Assembly: GCA_001798075.1 (NCBI GenBank)
Contig: MGRG01000008.1
Location: forward strand, 310,001 to 374,000
From: Deltaproteobacteria bacterium RIFCSPHIGHO2_01_FULL_43_49
GTDB lineage: Bacteria; UBA10199; SPLOWO2-01-44-7
Direction of reading: 5' to 3'
DNA length: 64,000 nt
The translations under genes were made by a program, and so were the position numbers. Positions 33,356-41,205 of the stretch are shown piece after piece (position 1 is the stretch's first letter; the number at the start of each line of letters is the position of its first letter). Under the pieces are notes generated by a model. That model worked only from the letters and a program-made list of their open reading frames with translations. It ran no database searches and was not told where the DNA came from.

Positions 33356-33847
33356 ATGGAAACTGAAAAAAGTAAAGTGGAATGGACCCCAGAACTTGAA
33401 CAACGGTACCAGTATGTTCAAAAGCAATACGATGTTTCTCGTGGTATTGGTTTGGATCTTTTAAAAATTTTATTAGGCATGACCATTACATTAGCGGCTG
33501 TGCCTATCGCATTTCATGATAAAATTACCACATTGTTTTCCGGAAGAAGCATTTACTTCATATATCTGTCATGGATCTTCATTCTCCTAGCTTTGCTTTC
33601 AGGTTTTGTTGCTTATTTATTTATTTTTGAGGGATATTATTATCAGGCTCATTTTGAAGCGTCGAGATGGTTAGAGGGCTCACAAGATGATGTGAATAAG
33701 TATTCAAAAAACTCTAACAACTTTTTTGATTTGGCACATCGTTTTGGAGTGGGTTCTTTGGTTTTCTTTGTTACAGCTTTAACTTTTATTATTATTCCTA
33801 TTAGTTTTAAATTAACAAATGTGTTCACAAAAATATTCGGATGTTGA
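33356..33847 (+). CDS. Membrane protein with three predicted helices
   Basis: 163 residues. A hydrophilic start ('METEKSKVEWTPELEQRYQYVQKQ') is followed by membrane helices near residues 34-52, 61-85 and 132-155. No recognised family and no catalytic motif. It stands alone; the ATG has no obvious ribosome binding site. A hairpin (33856-33899) lies nine bases after the stop. Confidence 0.6.
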   Translation: METEKSKVEWTPELEQRYQYVQKQYDVSRGIGLDLLKILLGMTITLAAVPIAFHDKITTLFSGRSIYFIYLSWIFILLALLSGFVAYLFIFEGYYYQAHFEASRWLEGSQDDVNKYSKNSNNFFDLAHRFGVGSLVFFVTALTFIIIPISFKLTNVFTKIFGC

Positions 33848-33855
33848 TGCAAAGA

Positions 33856-33899
33856 GAACCGGATACTTATTGCACAGTTTTGCAAATTGTATCCGGTTC
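33856..33899 (+). terminator. Hairpin behind the small membrane protein gene
   Basis: GAACCGGATAC (33856-33866) pairs with GTATCCGGTTC (33889-33899); an inner TTGCA/TGCAA pair extends it. It is followed by CTTTT only, a weak T-run, so it is a moderate terminator candidate. Confidence 0.5.
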
Positions 33900-33902
33900 C
33901 TT

Positions 33903-33955
33903 TTGCAAGCTGGCGTGACGGAGAGGGGGTGCAAGGGCTTCTCGCAGACGATTTC
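33903..33955 (-). repeat. Degenerate partial copy of the ~170-bp hairpin element
   Basis: CTGGCGTGACGGAGAGGGGG and the following TGCAAGGGCTTCTCGCAGACG follow the order seen in the reverse complement of 50344-50508 (CTGGCGTGGCGGAGAGGGTG, then GTCTCGGAGGC). Only one arm is present, directly before the full copy at 33969. Confidence 0.5.
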
Positions 33956-33968
33956 CTACATTTGTCAA

Positions 33969-34144
33969 TTTTGTTGCCGGGGTGGCGTGGGGCGATGGGT
34001 GCTGAAAAGCATCTCGGAGGCAATTTTATCAGCCGGGATCCAATGCCAAAATTGCCGAGAGATGAGCGGGCAATTTGGGTCGACCTAAATTGAACCGCGT
34101 CTTTTCAGCACCCGGAGCGCCAGGTAGCCACCCCGGTGACAAAA
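33969..34144 (-). repeat. ~176-bp hairpin element, copy 1
   Basis: Outer arms CCGGGGTGGC (33979-33988) and GCCACCCCGG (34127-34136), then GGGTGCTGAAAAG (33997-34009) against CTTTTCAGCACCC (34101-34113). The core has GGCAATTTT/AAAATTGCC pairing. The core is shared with 50344-50508, while the arms differ in sequence and keep complementarity. It sits between the membrane protein hairpin and the prfB stop codon. No protein-coding signal was seen in it. Confidence 0.85.
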
Positions 34145-34149
34145 TCAAT

Positions 34150-35247
34150 TTAAGACGAAAACTCCAGCAGGAATTTTTGGATAAATGGATCGAGGTCGCC
34201 GTCCATGACGGCATCCACATTGCCGACTTCTAAATTGGTTCGGTGATCTTTCACAAGGCGATACGGCTGCATCACATACGAGCGGATTTGCGAGCCCCAT
34301 TCGATTTTCTTTTTCGATTTTTCAATCACTTCACGCTCTTTTTGTCTCTTTGCCAGTTCCAATTCATATATTTTTGCCTTCAGAAGTTTCATAGCCGTTG
34401 CTCTATTCTGATGCTGGCTTCTCTGGCTTTGGCAGGCGACAACAAGGCCGGTGGGAATGTGGGTCAAGCGCACGGCCGATTCGGTTTTGTTGACTTTTTG
34501 CCCTCCCGCTCCGCCGGCGCGAAAAGTATCGACGCGCAAATCTTCATCTTTAACCTCCACTTCAATATCTTTTTCGATATCAGGCAACACAAATACAGAG
34601 GCAAAGGATGTGTGACGACGTTTGTTGGCATCAAAAGGGGAAATTCTTACCAAACGATGGACTCCAATTTCTGCTTTCAAATAACCATAGGCATATTCGC
34701 CTTCTACTGTTAGCACCACACTCCGAAAACCGGCACCGTCACCCGGTGTAAAATCAACTACTTCATTGTGAAAACTCTTGTTGTCGCACCAGCGCCGATA
34801 CATCCTCAGCAACATTTCAGCCCAGTCACAAGACTCTGTCCCCCCGGCACCGGCATTGATAAACAAGATTGCGCCTGCACGGTCATGCTCACCGGAGAGC
34901 ATCCGCTGAAATTCCAATCCTTGCACGCCGGTTGCTACCTCCCCCAGTTTGTCTTGTGCTTCATGAAGCAGATCATCACTAGGATGTGTTGTGGTGAGTT
35001 CCAAAATCGCATTCACATCTTCCAATTTGATTTGCAGATTATCATATTGTTCAATCAAAGCCTTCAAAGTGTTCAACTCTTTTATTGTCTCTTGCGCTTT
35101 TTTGGTGTCGAGCCAAAATCCTTCTGTTTGCGATTGGACTTTCAGACGCTCAGCCTCAGTACGTTTTTTGTCGAGATCAAGGTGTCTGGACAGATCTTTT
35201 AATTTTTGCTGAAGGGTATTGAATTGTTCTTTAATTTCTTTGGACAT
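34150..35247 (-). CDS. prfB: Peptide chain release factor 2
   Basis: 365 residues from 'MSKEIKEQFNTLQQ', the standard RF2 length; longer in-frame extension belongs to the lnt 3' end. RF2 identity comes from 'SPFDANKRRHTSFASV' (SPF, UGA/UAA recognition) and 'GGQ' in 'RAGGAGGQKVNKTESAVRL'. The programmed +1 frameshift found in many prfB genes near codon 25 is absent: the frame runs straight through 'LKDLSRHLDLDKK'. The start lies inside the end of lnt (17-bp overlap), suggesting coupled translation. Confidence 0.95.
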   Translation of the reverse strand: MSKEIKEQFNTLQQKLKDLSRHLDLDKKRTEAERLKVQSQTEGFWLDTKKAQETIKELNTLKALIEQYDNLQIKLEDVNAILELTTTHPSDDLLHEAQDKLGEVATGVQGLEFQRMLSGEHDRAGAILFINAGAGGTESCDWAEMLLRMYRRWCDNKSFHNEVVDFTPGDGAGFRSVVLTVEGEYAYGYLKAEIGVHRLVRISPFDANKRRHTSFASVFVLPDIEKDIEVEVKDEDLRVDTFRAGGAGGQKVNKTESAVRLTHIPTGLVVACQSQRSQHQNRATAMKLLKAKIYELELAKRQKEREVIEKSKKKIEWGSQIRSYVMQPYRLVKDHRTNLEVGNVDAVMDGDLDPFIQKFLLEFSS

Positions 35248-36784
35248 AGATTTTAACCAGTTGCCATAACACAAAAAGAATGCAAGCCCAGATAAACCAA
35301 TCACCCAACTTAGTATAGATTGTTTGATGTGATAAAAGAGGGACTTGGTGCAAAATAATCGCTTGTTCAAAAAGCGGGGCCGCTTGCAAAACTTTTCCTG
35401 TCGGATCGACAATGGCCGTTACACCGGTGTTGGTGGCCCTTACAAGTGCTCGGCGCGTTTCCACCGCCCTTAATACAGAATAACTCAAGTGTTGATAAGG
35501 GGCGGAGGTAACGCCATACCAGGCATCATTGGTAAGGTTGATGAGAAGTTGCGCCCCCTTTTTCACCAACGTGCGCGAGAGTTCTGGAAAAATATCTTCA
35601 TAACAGATGAGAGGGCCGATTTTCACATTTTCCAACGCCAACGGTTTTAATTCTTTTCCTGCCTTAAAATTTCCAATCACCGACGCGACCGGTTTCAAAA
35701 AAACTAAAAGATTTTTCAAAGGAATATATTCACCAAAAGGGACCAAATGCACTTTATGATAACGATCCAAAATATTACCATCGGAATCGAGGAGGGCTGC
35801 ACTATTGAAATATTCTTCTCCGGATGGTTTGGCACTCATCATGTTGAGCCCTAGCAATGTGTAAGGTCTTTTCCCTCTAGTTACAGTCAATCCAATATCT
35901 TGCGGTGGGACGGAGGTTGATTCCAACCAAAGGAGTTCTGTCCAAGAAGCCTCTGGCCAGATGATGAGATCAGCATTGCGTTCCAAACTTTGCACGGCAT
36001 CCTCAAAAATCTTTTTTTGTTTTGCTTTTGTGGCTTCATCCCACTTTTCGTCTTGAGGGATGTTAGGTTGAATCAAACCGACATTCAAATGAGCTGCGGT
36101 GAGCGAACGATTTCCTCCTTGTCTGAGATTGAAAAAACCATAGCCCAGAACAATGGCAAAAAGACAAACAGTCACGATGGTTTTGGGTAGAAAAAAACGG
36201 ACCTCTTTTCCTTGCCACTTCAAAATGATTTCGGTGATCCAGACATTAAGCCAGGCAATGAAAAAAATAATACCGTAAGCACCGGTGACATCGGCAATTT
36301 GAATCAAAGGGAGATAACCTGTTTGCGACATCGCCAGATTTGACCAGGGAAAGCCCCCAAAGGGGGTATAGTTTCTAGCCCACTCCAAAAGTGTCCAAAA
36401 AATAGGAAGCCAAATTAACATTTCCCCATTTTGTTTGATGACAAAGTGACGGGCGGCCATGAGCGCAACGCCAACATAGAGTCCCATTGCCACTGCGAGA
36501 AGTAGGAGTGTCAAAACACTGGGGAGAGGCGGGAGATGCCCAAAAGTGTTGAGGGCCTTGTAAATCCAATAAAAAGAGAGGAGATAAAATAAAAAGGCGG
36601 CTAAGAAGCCAAACGAAAAACTCTGGCGGGGGCTCGATTCATAGGTTAAAAGGCACAAAGGAACAAGTCCCACCCACGCCAAAAACCCCAAATTAGGAAG
36701 ATGCCAGCCAAAAAGAACGGTGGGAAAGGAAAGACCAACCAGCAGTGCAGATAAAGCCACCAACCCATATTTTTTCATAGCCAT
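35231..36784 (-). CDS. lnt: Apolipoprotein N-acyltransferase
   Basis: 517 residues. Adds the third acyl chain to outer-membrane lipoproteins; its presence argues for a diderm cell. The N-terminal half has six to seven membrane helices. The nitrilase domain carries the catalytic triad in 'IWPEASW' (Glu), 'HLVPFGEYIP' (Lys is in 'YHKVHLVPF') and 'GPLICYEDIFPEL' (Cys). A C-terminal helix ends the protein. A second Met two codons on is an equally possible start. Divergent from the HTH gene at 36868. Confidence 0.94.
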   Translation of the reverse strand: MAMKKYGLVALSALLVGLSFPTVLFGWHLPNLGFLAWVGLVPLCLLTYESSPRQSFSFGFLAAFLFYLLSFYWIYKALNTFGHLPPLPSVLTLLLLAVAMGLYVGVALMAARHFVIKQNGEMLIWLPIFWTLLEWARNYTPFGGFPWSNLAMSQTGYLPLIQIADVTGAYGIIFFIAWLNVWITEIILKWQGKEVRFFLPKTIVTVCLFAIVLGYGFFNLRQGGNRSLTAAHLNVGLIQPNIPQDEKWDEATKAKQKKIFEDAVQSLERNADLIIWPEASWTELLWLESTSVPPQDIGLTVTRGKRPYTLLGLNMMSAKPSGEEYFNSAALLDSDGNILDRYHKVHLVPFGEYIPLKNLLVFLKPVASVIGNFKAGKELKPLALENVKIGPLICYEDIFPELSRTLVKKGAQLLINLTNDAWYGVTSAPYQHLSYSVLRAVETRRALVRATNTGVTAIVDPTGKVLQAAPLFEQAIILHQVPLLSHQTIYTKLGDWFIWACILFVLWQLVKIYVQRN

Positions 36785-36818
36785 TTCATAACTTTATCTT
36801 TATGACTTGGCAAGTTAT

Positions 36819-36843
36819 GTTGCGTAACATACGCAACTTTTTT
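36819..36843 (+). terminator. Hairpin with T-run upstream of the tandem-HTH gene (attenuator or operator)
   Basis: GTTGCGTA (36819-36826), loop ACA, TACGCAAC (36830-36837), then T6: a textbook intrinsic terminator on the plus strand, ending 24 bases before the ATG of a DNA-binding protein. No plus-strand gene precedes it within this strand context, so it would act on the leader of the HTH gene itself, or the symmetric site could be its operator. Confidence 0.6.
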
Positions 36844-36867
36844 AGACTCCATACGATAACTTAGGTG

Positions 36868-37437
36868 ATGATTTCTTCTCTACCATCGTTAACAGTCGGT
36901 TTCATTCTTCCCTCCACGCAGTTAGGATCCATTTATCGAGAGGCAGAGCAACCAGTCGATTTTTTTGAATTGGTTGGTGTTCAACCACGCTTAGGTTTGG
37001 CTCCTTCCGGCCAAACGGTTGTTAACGGTATCACGTGGATGTTTGGTACTAAAAGTCCCGTCAGTGAAACAGCTTTGGCGCGCCTTTTGAGAAAAAATGA
37101 TTTTAATCGAAGATCAGTTGCCAAAAAACTGGGTGTTAGTTCTCAAGCAATAAGCTGGCGCATTCATCATGCTAGAACCCAAACCCTAGCTTCCTTACAA
37201 GATCGCATTTCAAAACAGGGAAGGTTCAGTCCTATCAATAACAATCAATTATGGGGGTTGCTGGAGCAATTTTGGTGGCATCGGAGAATGGTTGCGGAGG
37301 TGACTGGTTTGACAAAAGCTGCTATCCGGTTGCGCATTCATAGAGCTAATTTGGCAGACAACACCGAGTGGGATGGAAGAAAAGGGTGCAAGACGATCAA
37401 AGGGGAACATTCAAACTGTCTACATCGCCCTCGCTAG
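36868..37437 (+). CDS. Tandem FIS-type HTH protein
   Basis: 189 residues from ATG 36868. The protein has two similar helix-turn-helix units: 'LARLLRKNDFNRRSVAKKLGVSSQAISWRIHHA' (about 70-102) and 'LLEQFWWHRRMVAEVTGLTKAAIRLRIHRANL' (about 129-160). Each resembles the FIS/HTH_8 domain at the end of sigma-54 activators, but no AAA+ or receiver domain is present. The N-terminal ~65 residues are of unknown fold. The stop region overlaps ybeY convergently by 18 bp. Likely a DNA-binding regulator; targets unknown. Confidence 0.68.
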   Translation: MISSLPSLTVGFILPSTQLGSIYREAEQPVDFFELVGVQPRLGLAPSGQTVVNGITWMFGTKSPVSETALARLLRKNDFNRRSVAKKLGVSSQAISWRIHHARTQTLASLQDRISKQGRFSPINNNQLWGLLEQFWWHRRMVAEVTGLTKAAIRLRIHRANLADNTEWDGRKGCKTIKGEHSNCLHRPR

Positions 37438-37824
37438 AGACTCAAATTCTGCTTTCCGCATTTCCAGCCAGTCTTTTTCGTTGAGGTCGTCAAACCCCTT
37501 GGCGTGCAAAAGGCCGTGGCACATGAGTAGACAGACTTCGTGAAAGAGTTTGAGGCCGCGTGGGCGAGCCTGAGCTTGGGCTTGGTCGAGAGAAATGACG
37601 ATGTCGACGGCTTTTTTGTCAGCAAATGTGATCACATCTGTTGCCGTTTTCTTTTTTAAAAATCGTTGATGGTATTTTTTAATTTCGGCGCTTGAGGTGA
37701 ACAAAAAAGAGATGTCACTATTTTGGAAATTGAAGCCGATGCACATTCGGCTGGCCAGCCTTGTGAGCCTCTTCAAAGGAAGTTTCTTGCGTGGGTGTTG
37801 GTTGATCAGATAGAGTTGCGGCAT
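37420..37824 (-). CDS. ybeY: Endoribonuclease YbeY
   Basis: 134 residues from 'MPQLYLINQHPRKKLP', chosen because the family's N-terminal helix begins there; this overlaps the upstream pgpH gene by 107 bp. Acts in 16S rRNA 3' maturation and ribosome quality control. The zinc motif reads 'CHGLLHAKGFDDLNEKD': the first two His are kept and the third ligand of HGxLHLxGYDH is Asp. 'KKKTATDVITFA' is the family's conserved TDVLSFP region. Order phoH-pgpH-ybeY is a common conserved cluster. Confidence 0.88.
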   Translation of the reverse strand: MPQLYLINQHPRKKLPLKRLTRLASRMCIGFNFQNSDISFLFTSSAEIKKYHQRFLKKKTATDVITFADKKAVDIVISLDQAQAQARPRGLKLFHEVCLLMCHGLLHAKGFDDLNEKDWLEMRKAEFESLARAM

Positions 37825-39865
37825 ATTCAATGCGCTGATGATACATTCCAACCAAAATTCTCGTAAACGCTTTGGCAATCTCATGCAGATCGCGCAAAGT
37901 CAAGTCGCATTCATCGAGTTGCGATTCCGCAAAACTGCCATCAATCATTTTTTCAACGGTTTGTTGAATCCTGGCCGGTGTTTTTTCTTTTAGGGAACGA
38001 ACAGAGGCCTCCACACCATCTGCCAGCATTAAAATCCCTGCCTCACGGCTCTGCGGTTTTGGACCGGGATAGCGAAAATCTTTTTCTTCGACATTGTGAA
38101 TGCCTGGATCGGTTGTTTCTTTTGCCTTTTCATAAAAAAGACCGATCTTTTTGGTGCCGTGATGTTGTGGAATCATGTCGACAATGCGTTGAGGAAGTTT
38201 GTAGGCTTTGCCTAGTGCGATTCCTTCTTTCACATGCGACGCAACAACCAAAGAAGACATGTGTGGGGATAAATTCTCGTGCCTGCTCTCTTCAACTTGA
38301 GTATTTTCAATAAAATACCCGGGCATCTTCATCTTTCCAATGTCATGGTAGTAGGCGGCAACCCTTGCCAGTAAAGGATTGGCATCAATCGCCTCCGCGG
38401 CGGCCTCTGCTAAAATACCAACAATGTGTGAATGATGATACGTGCCGGGTGCGCGAACGATCAGCTCTTTGAGTAAAGGATGGTTCAAATTTGCGAGTTC
38501 TAAAAGTTTGATGTCTGTTGTGTAATCCAGAAGTGTTTCAATGACCGGTGCGGCCACAAAGACAAAAACAGAGGCTAAAATTCCCCCCAACATGGCAAAA
38601 CCAAGATGGGCAAACAAGGAGTCCCATTGGAATGTCGATCCAATAGAAGCGGTCTGAATCATCAAAATTCCCAAAACAACCAGTGCGTTGACCAGGCCTG
38701 TTTTGAGACCCGCCTTGATGATGGCAACCCGGTGATCGGCCCCCACAATAGCAGAGCCGGCAGCAATCCCGCTAATCAAACAATAAGTTGTGTAATCGAC
38801 ACCTGTTCCCACCGTCATGCCGGCGAGCAAACTCAAGATGACGGCCAAGATCAAGGAGACTTCCGCCGTCAAAACCATCCGCACCAGCATCACACCGCCG
38901 GCAATTGGAATGGCGTAATAAAAAGCGGACTGCGGCCAATCGTAAAAAAGGGCTTCATGAATGACGCCGATGAACACCAACGAAATTCGCAAAATAAAAA
39001 GGACCCCTACGATGACGAGCCCCATCAAGATGTAATCTTTTCTCTCGGGTAAAAAACGTTTCACATAAGCTTCTGAAAAATAGAATGTGGCTCCGAGTGC
39101 CAAAGCCACAAAAAGAAAGGTGCCAATCAAACGGATAGGTCTTTTTTCCAAACCCCTCGCCTTTTTAATGATGTTTAAGAGATGGACATCGCGCGGCTCG
39201 AGTTTTGTACCAACACGCATGATGTAGTCTCCGGCATTATAGGAAATAATTTTTTCTTTCACACTCCGAACGGCCGCTTCTTTTCGAATTTCTGTTTCTT
39301 GGAGATTGAAGGTTGTGTTGGGAACAATCCATTTCTGATAGCTTGGCGGAACAAGTTGTCTGGCCTGTTCAACGGTCAAGAGGTTTGAAAAATCGCGAAT
39401 GATGGGTTCACGGTCGTCTGGGTGCGTTCCCTCAGGCGGATGGATTCTATTAATAACAATTCCTCTATTGCGATAGGGATCGATCGATTCGCGATCTTGC
39501 AAAATTGGTTTTGATAAAATTTCTTGGACTTTAGCCGGCGCGTCCAGGGGCACCGATTCATCAAAATCGAAGACTGGCAAAGCGCTCTGAATTGCAATTT
39601 CTTGATCTTTTTTCGTTTCTTCTTGATCAACAATTGAGAAATTACGGTCGGCGCGAATGTCTCTCATCAAAATTTGGCCCACTTCGATTTTTTCCGGAAA
39701 GTGGCTGACCGAAAAGCTGGTCATCCAGGTGATTGTCAGACAGAGAGCGATAAATCCTAGCCAGCCCAAAAGAGCCGATTCTTTAAAACGGGCCAAAGTG
39801 GAAAAGTCTGATTTGTGGACTTGGCCTAAAAAGTCCTTGAGTGTTTTGATAGAAAGCCGGCGCAT
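37718..39865 (-). CDS. pgpH: 7TM-HD membrane protein (PgpH/YqfF, c-di-AMP phosphodiesterase type)
   Basis: 715 residues: one N-terminal helix, a long extracytoplasmic domain, seven helices (about residues 245-440) and a cytoplasmic HD hydrolase. HD motif parts are 'TYHHSHIVGILAEAAAEAI', 'AAYYHDIGKMKMPGYF' and 'IPQHHGT', with a conserved 'ILMLADGVEASVRSL'. PgpH in Firmicutes hydrolyses c-di-AMP; whether this lineage makes c-di-AMP cannot be judged here, since no cyclase is in the window. The 3' end overlaps ybeY; phoH ends 2 bases before its start. Confidence 0.9.
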   Translation of the reverse strand: MRRLSIKTLKDFLGQVHKSDFSTLARFKESALLGWLGFIALCLTITWMTSFSVSHFPEKIEVGQILMRDIRADRNFSIVDQEETKKDQEIAIQSALPVFDFDESVPLDAPAKVQEILSKPILQDRESIDPYRNRGIVINRIHPPEGTHPDDREPIIRDFSNLLTVEQARQLVPPSYQKWIVPNTTFNLQETEIRKEAAVRSVKEKIISYNAGDYIMRVGTKLEPRDVHLLNIIKKARGLEKRPIRLIGTFLFVALALGATFYFSEAYVKRFLPERKDYILMGLVIVGVLFILRISLVFIGVIHEALFYDWPQSAFYYAIPIAGGVMLVRMVLTAEVSLILAVILSLLAGMTVGTGVDYTTYCLISGIAAGSAIVGADHRVAIIKAGLKTGLVNALVVLGILMIQTASIGSTFQWDSLFAHLGFAMLGGILASVFVFVAAPVIETLLDYTTDIKLLELANLNHPLLKELIVRAPGTYHHSHIVGILAEAAAEAIDANPLLARVAAYYHDIGKMKMPGYFIENTQVEESRHENLSPHMSSLVVASHVKEGIALGKAYKLPQRIVDMIPQHHGTKKIGLFYEKAKETTDPGIHNVEEKDFRYPGPKPQSREAGILMLADGVEASVRSLKEKTPARIQQTVEKMIDGSFAESQLDECDLTLRDLHEIAKAFTRILVGMYHQRIEYAATLSDQPTPTQETSFEEAHKAGQPNVHRLQFPK

Positions 39866-39867
39866 AT

Positions 39868-40842
39868 TTAGGTTTTGTCGGTGTCGTCGTATGCTCTGAC
39901 GACTCGCTTGACCAAGGGGTGTCTTACCACATCGACTTCCGTGAAATAGTGGATATCAATCCCCTCGACTCCATCCAAAATTCGGATGGCGTCCAATAGA
40001 CCGGATTCCTGGCTTTCTGGCAAGTCAATTTGCGTGACATCCCCTGTAACCACCATTTTGGAGTCCATTCCAAGTCTGGTGAGACACATCTTCATCTGCA
40101 TGGGGGTGCAGTTTTGGGCTTCATCCAAAATAACGAAAGAGTTATGAAGAGTTCTGCCGCGCATAAAAGCTAACGGAGCAATTTCAATTTCGTCGCTGGC
40201 TATCATTCGAGCGACTTGTTCCACTTCGAGCATATCATAGAGCGCGTCGTATAAAGGCCTCAGATAGGGATCAACTTTTTCCTTCATATCGCCTGGCAAA
40301 AATCCCAATCGCTCGCCTGCTTCAACGGCCGGTCTGCAAAGAATGAGTTTGCGATATTGTTTTTTTAGAAGGGAGGCTACAGCCACGGCAACCGCAAGAT
40401 AAGTTTTTCCGGTTCCCGCTGGCCCAACACTCAAGACCAGATCGTTTTTTCTGATGGCATCAATATATTCTTTTTGTGCGGGAGAGCGGGGGGTAATCGC
40501 CCTTTTGCGAGCTGGGATAAAAATCGAATCTAAAAAGACACTTTCAAGTCTTGCCTGACTGTTACGAGTGAGTGTGCGAATGGCCTGTTCAATGTCTGAG
40601 CCCATCACAGGGTAGCCTTTTTTAATCATTTGATAGAGTTCATTTAAAACTTTTTCGCCCAGTTGCACATCGGTTGACTCTCCCGCAATTTTGACATCGG
40701 AGCCACGGACATGAATGTCAACACCCAACGATTTTTCAATCGACTTAAGGTTTTGATCCGCCGTTCCAAATAAATCCCTGGCCGCCTTGTTGTCATCAAA
40801 CTTGAGATGAATCACTTTTGCAGCATTTGGTTTTCCTTTCAT
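39868..40842 (-). CDS. phoH: PhoH-family ATPase
   Basis: 324 residues from the ATG with AAGGAGGAAGAAGACG upstream; a longer frame exists but lacks this signal. An N-terminal KH-like region ('FGTADQNLKSIEKSLGVDIHVRG') precedes the ATPase, with Walker A 'VGPAGTGKTYLAV' and Walker B 'FVILDEAQNCTPMQMKM', plus 'LTRLGMDSKMVVTGDVTQIDLP'. PhoH is linked to RNA metabolism and neighbours YbeY widely. It starts in an ATGA overlap with the preceding gene. Confidence 0.93.
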   Translation of the reverse strand: MKGKPNAAKVIHLKFDDNKAARDLFGTADQNLKSIEKSLGVDIHVRGSDVKIAGESTDVQLGEKVLNELYQMIKKGYPVMGSDIEQAIRTLTRNSQARLESVFLDSIFIPARKRAITPRSPAQKEYIDAIRKNDLVLSVGPAGTGKTYLAVAVAVASLLKKQYRKLILCRPAVEAGERLGFLPGDMKEKVDPYLRPLYDALYDMLEVEQVARMIASDEIEIAPLAFMRGRTLHNSFVILDEAQNCTPMQMKMCLTRLGMDSKMVVTGDVTQIDLPESQESGLLDAIRILDGVEGIDIHYFTEVDVVRHPLVKRVVRAYDDTDKT

Positions 40843-41201
40843 CGTCTTCTTCCTCCTTGTTGTTGCGGTTGTTGTGGGGCATCCCCTAAAACTTGCACAC
40901 AAAACTCTCTTCGTTTTCCAGTTTTCGAAAAATCGATCAAATAAATCATTAATTGGGGATCCAAAATGAGCTCCTTTTTTTGAAAGGGGAGCGACAAAGA
41001 AGGGCAATGATGTTGAGAGAGTTTTTCAAAACCCTCTTGGGATTGGCTGATCCAAAGACTGGCATCGCTGCCAGGAATTGTGATGGTGACAAGACCATCA
41101 TTTATTTGTGAATCTCTGATGGCGTAGCGAACGTCATGAATAATTGGGATACAATCAATGTCGCTGGTTGTGGTGACAAAGCAATTTTTAAGGAAGACCA
41201 C
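40839..41201 (-). CDS. YjbQ/UPF0047-like protein
   Basis: 120 residues. 'FVTTTSDIDCIPIIHDVRYAIRDSQINDGLVTITIPGSDASLWI' follows the order of the YjbQ family (strand, DI.. helix, 'GLVxVxxxHTTA'), whose members have thiamin-phosphate synthase side activity, but the conserved 'HTTA' is replaced by 'GSDA', so catalysis is doubtful. The C-terminus is Gln/Arg-rich. Ends in an ATGA overlap with phoH. Confidence 0.55.
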   Translation of the reverse strand: MVFLKNCFVTTTSDIDCIPIIHDVRYAIRDSQINDGLVTITIPGSDASLWISQSQEGFEKLSQHHCPSLSLPFQKKELILDPQLMIYLIDFSKTGKRREFCVQVLGDAPQQPQQQGGRRR

Positions 41202-41205
41202 ACCT

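Noticed and set aside
34767-35202. Plus-strand frames opposite prfB
   Set aside because: Shadows of the conserved RF2 gene; no independent support.
35160-35247. Programmed +1 frameshift in prfB
   Set aside because: The frame is continuous through the region where the CUU-UGA slippery site normally lies; no in-frame stop is present.
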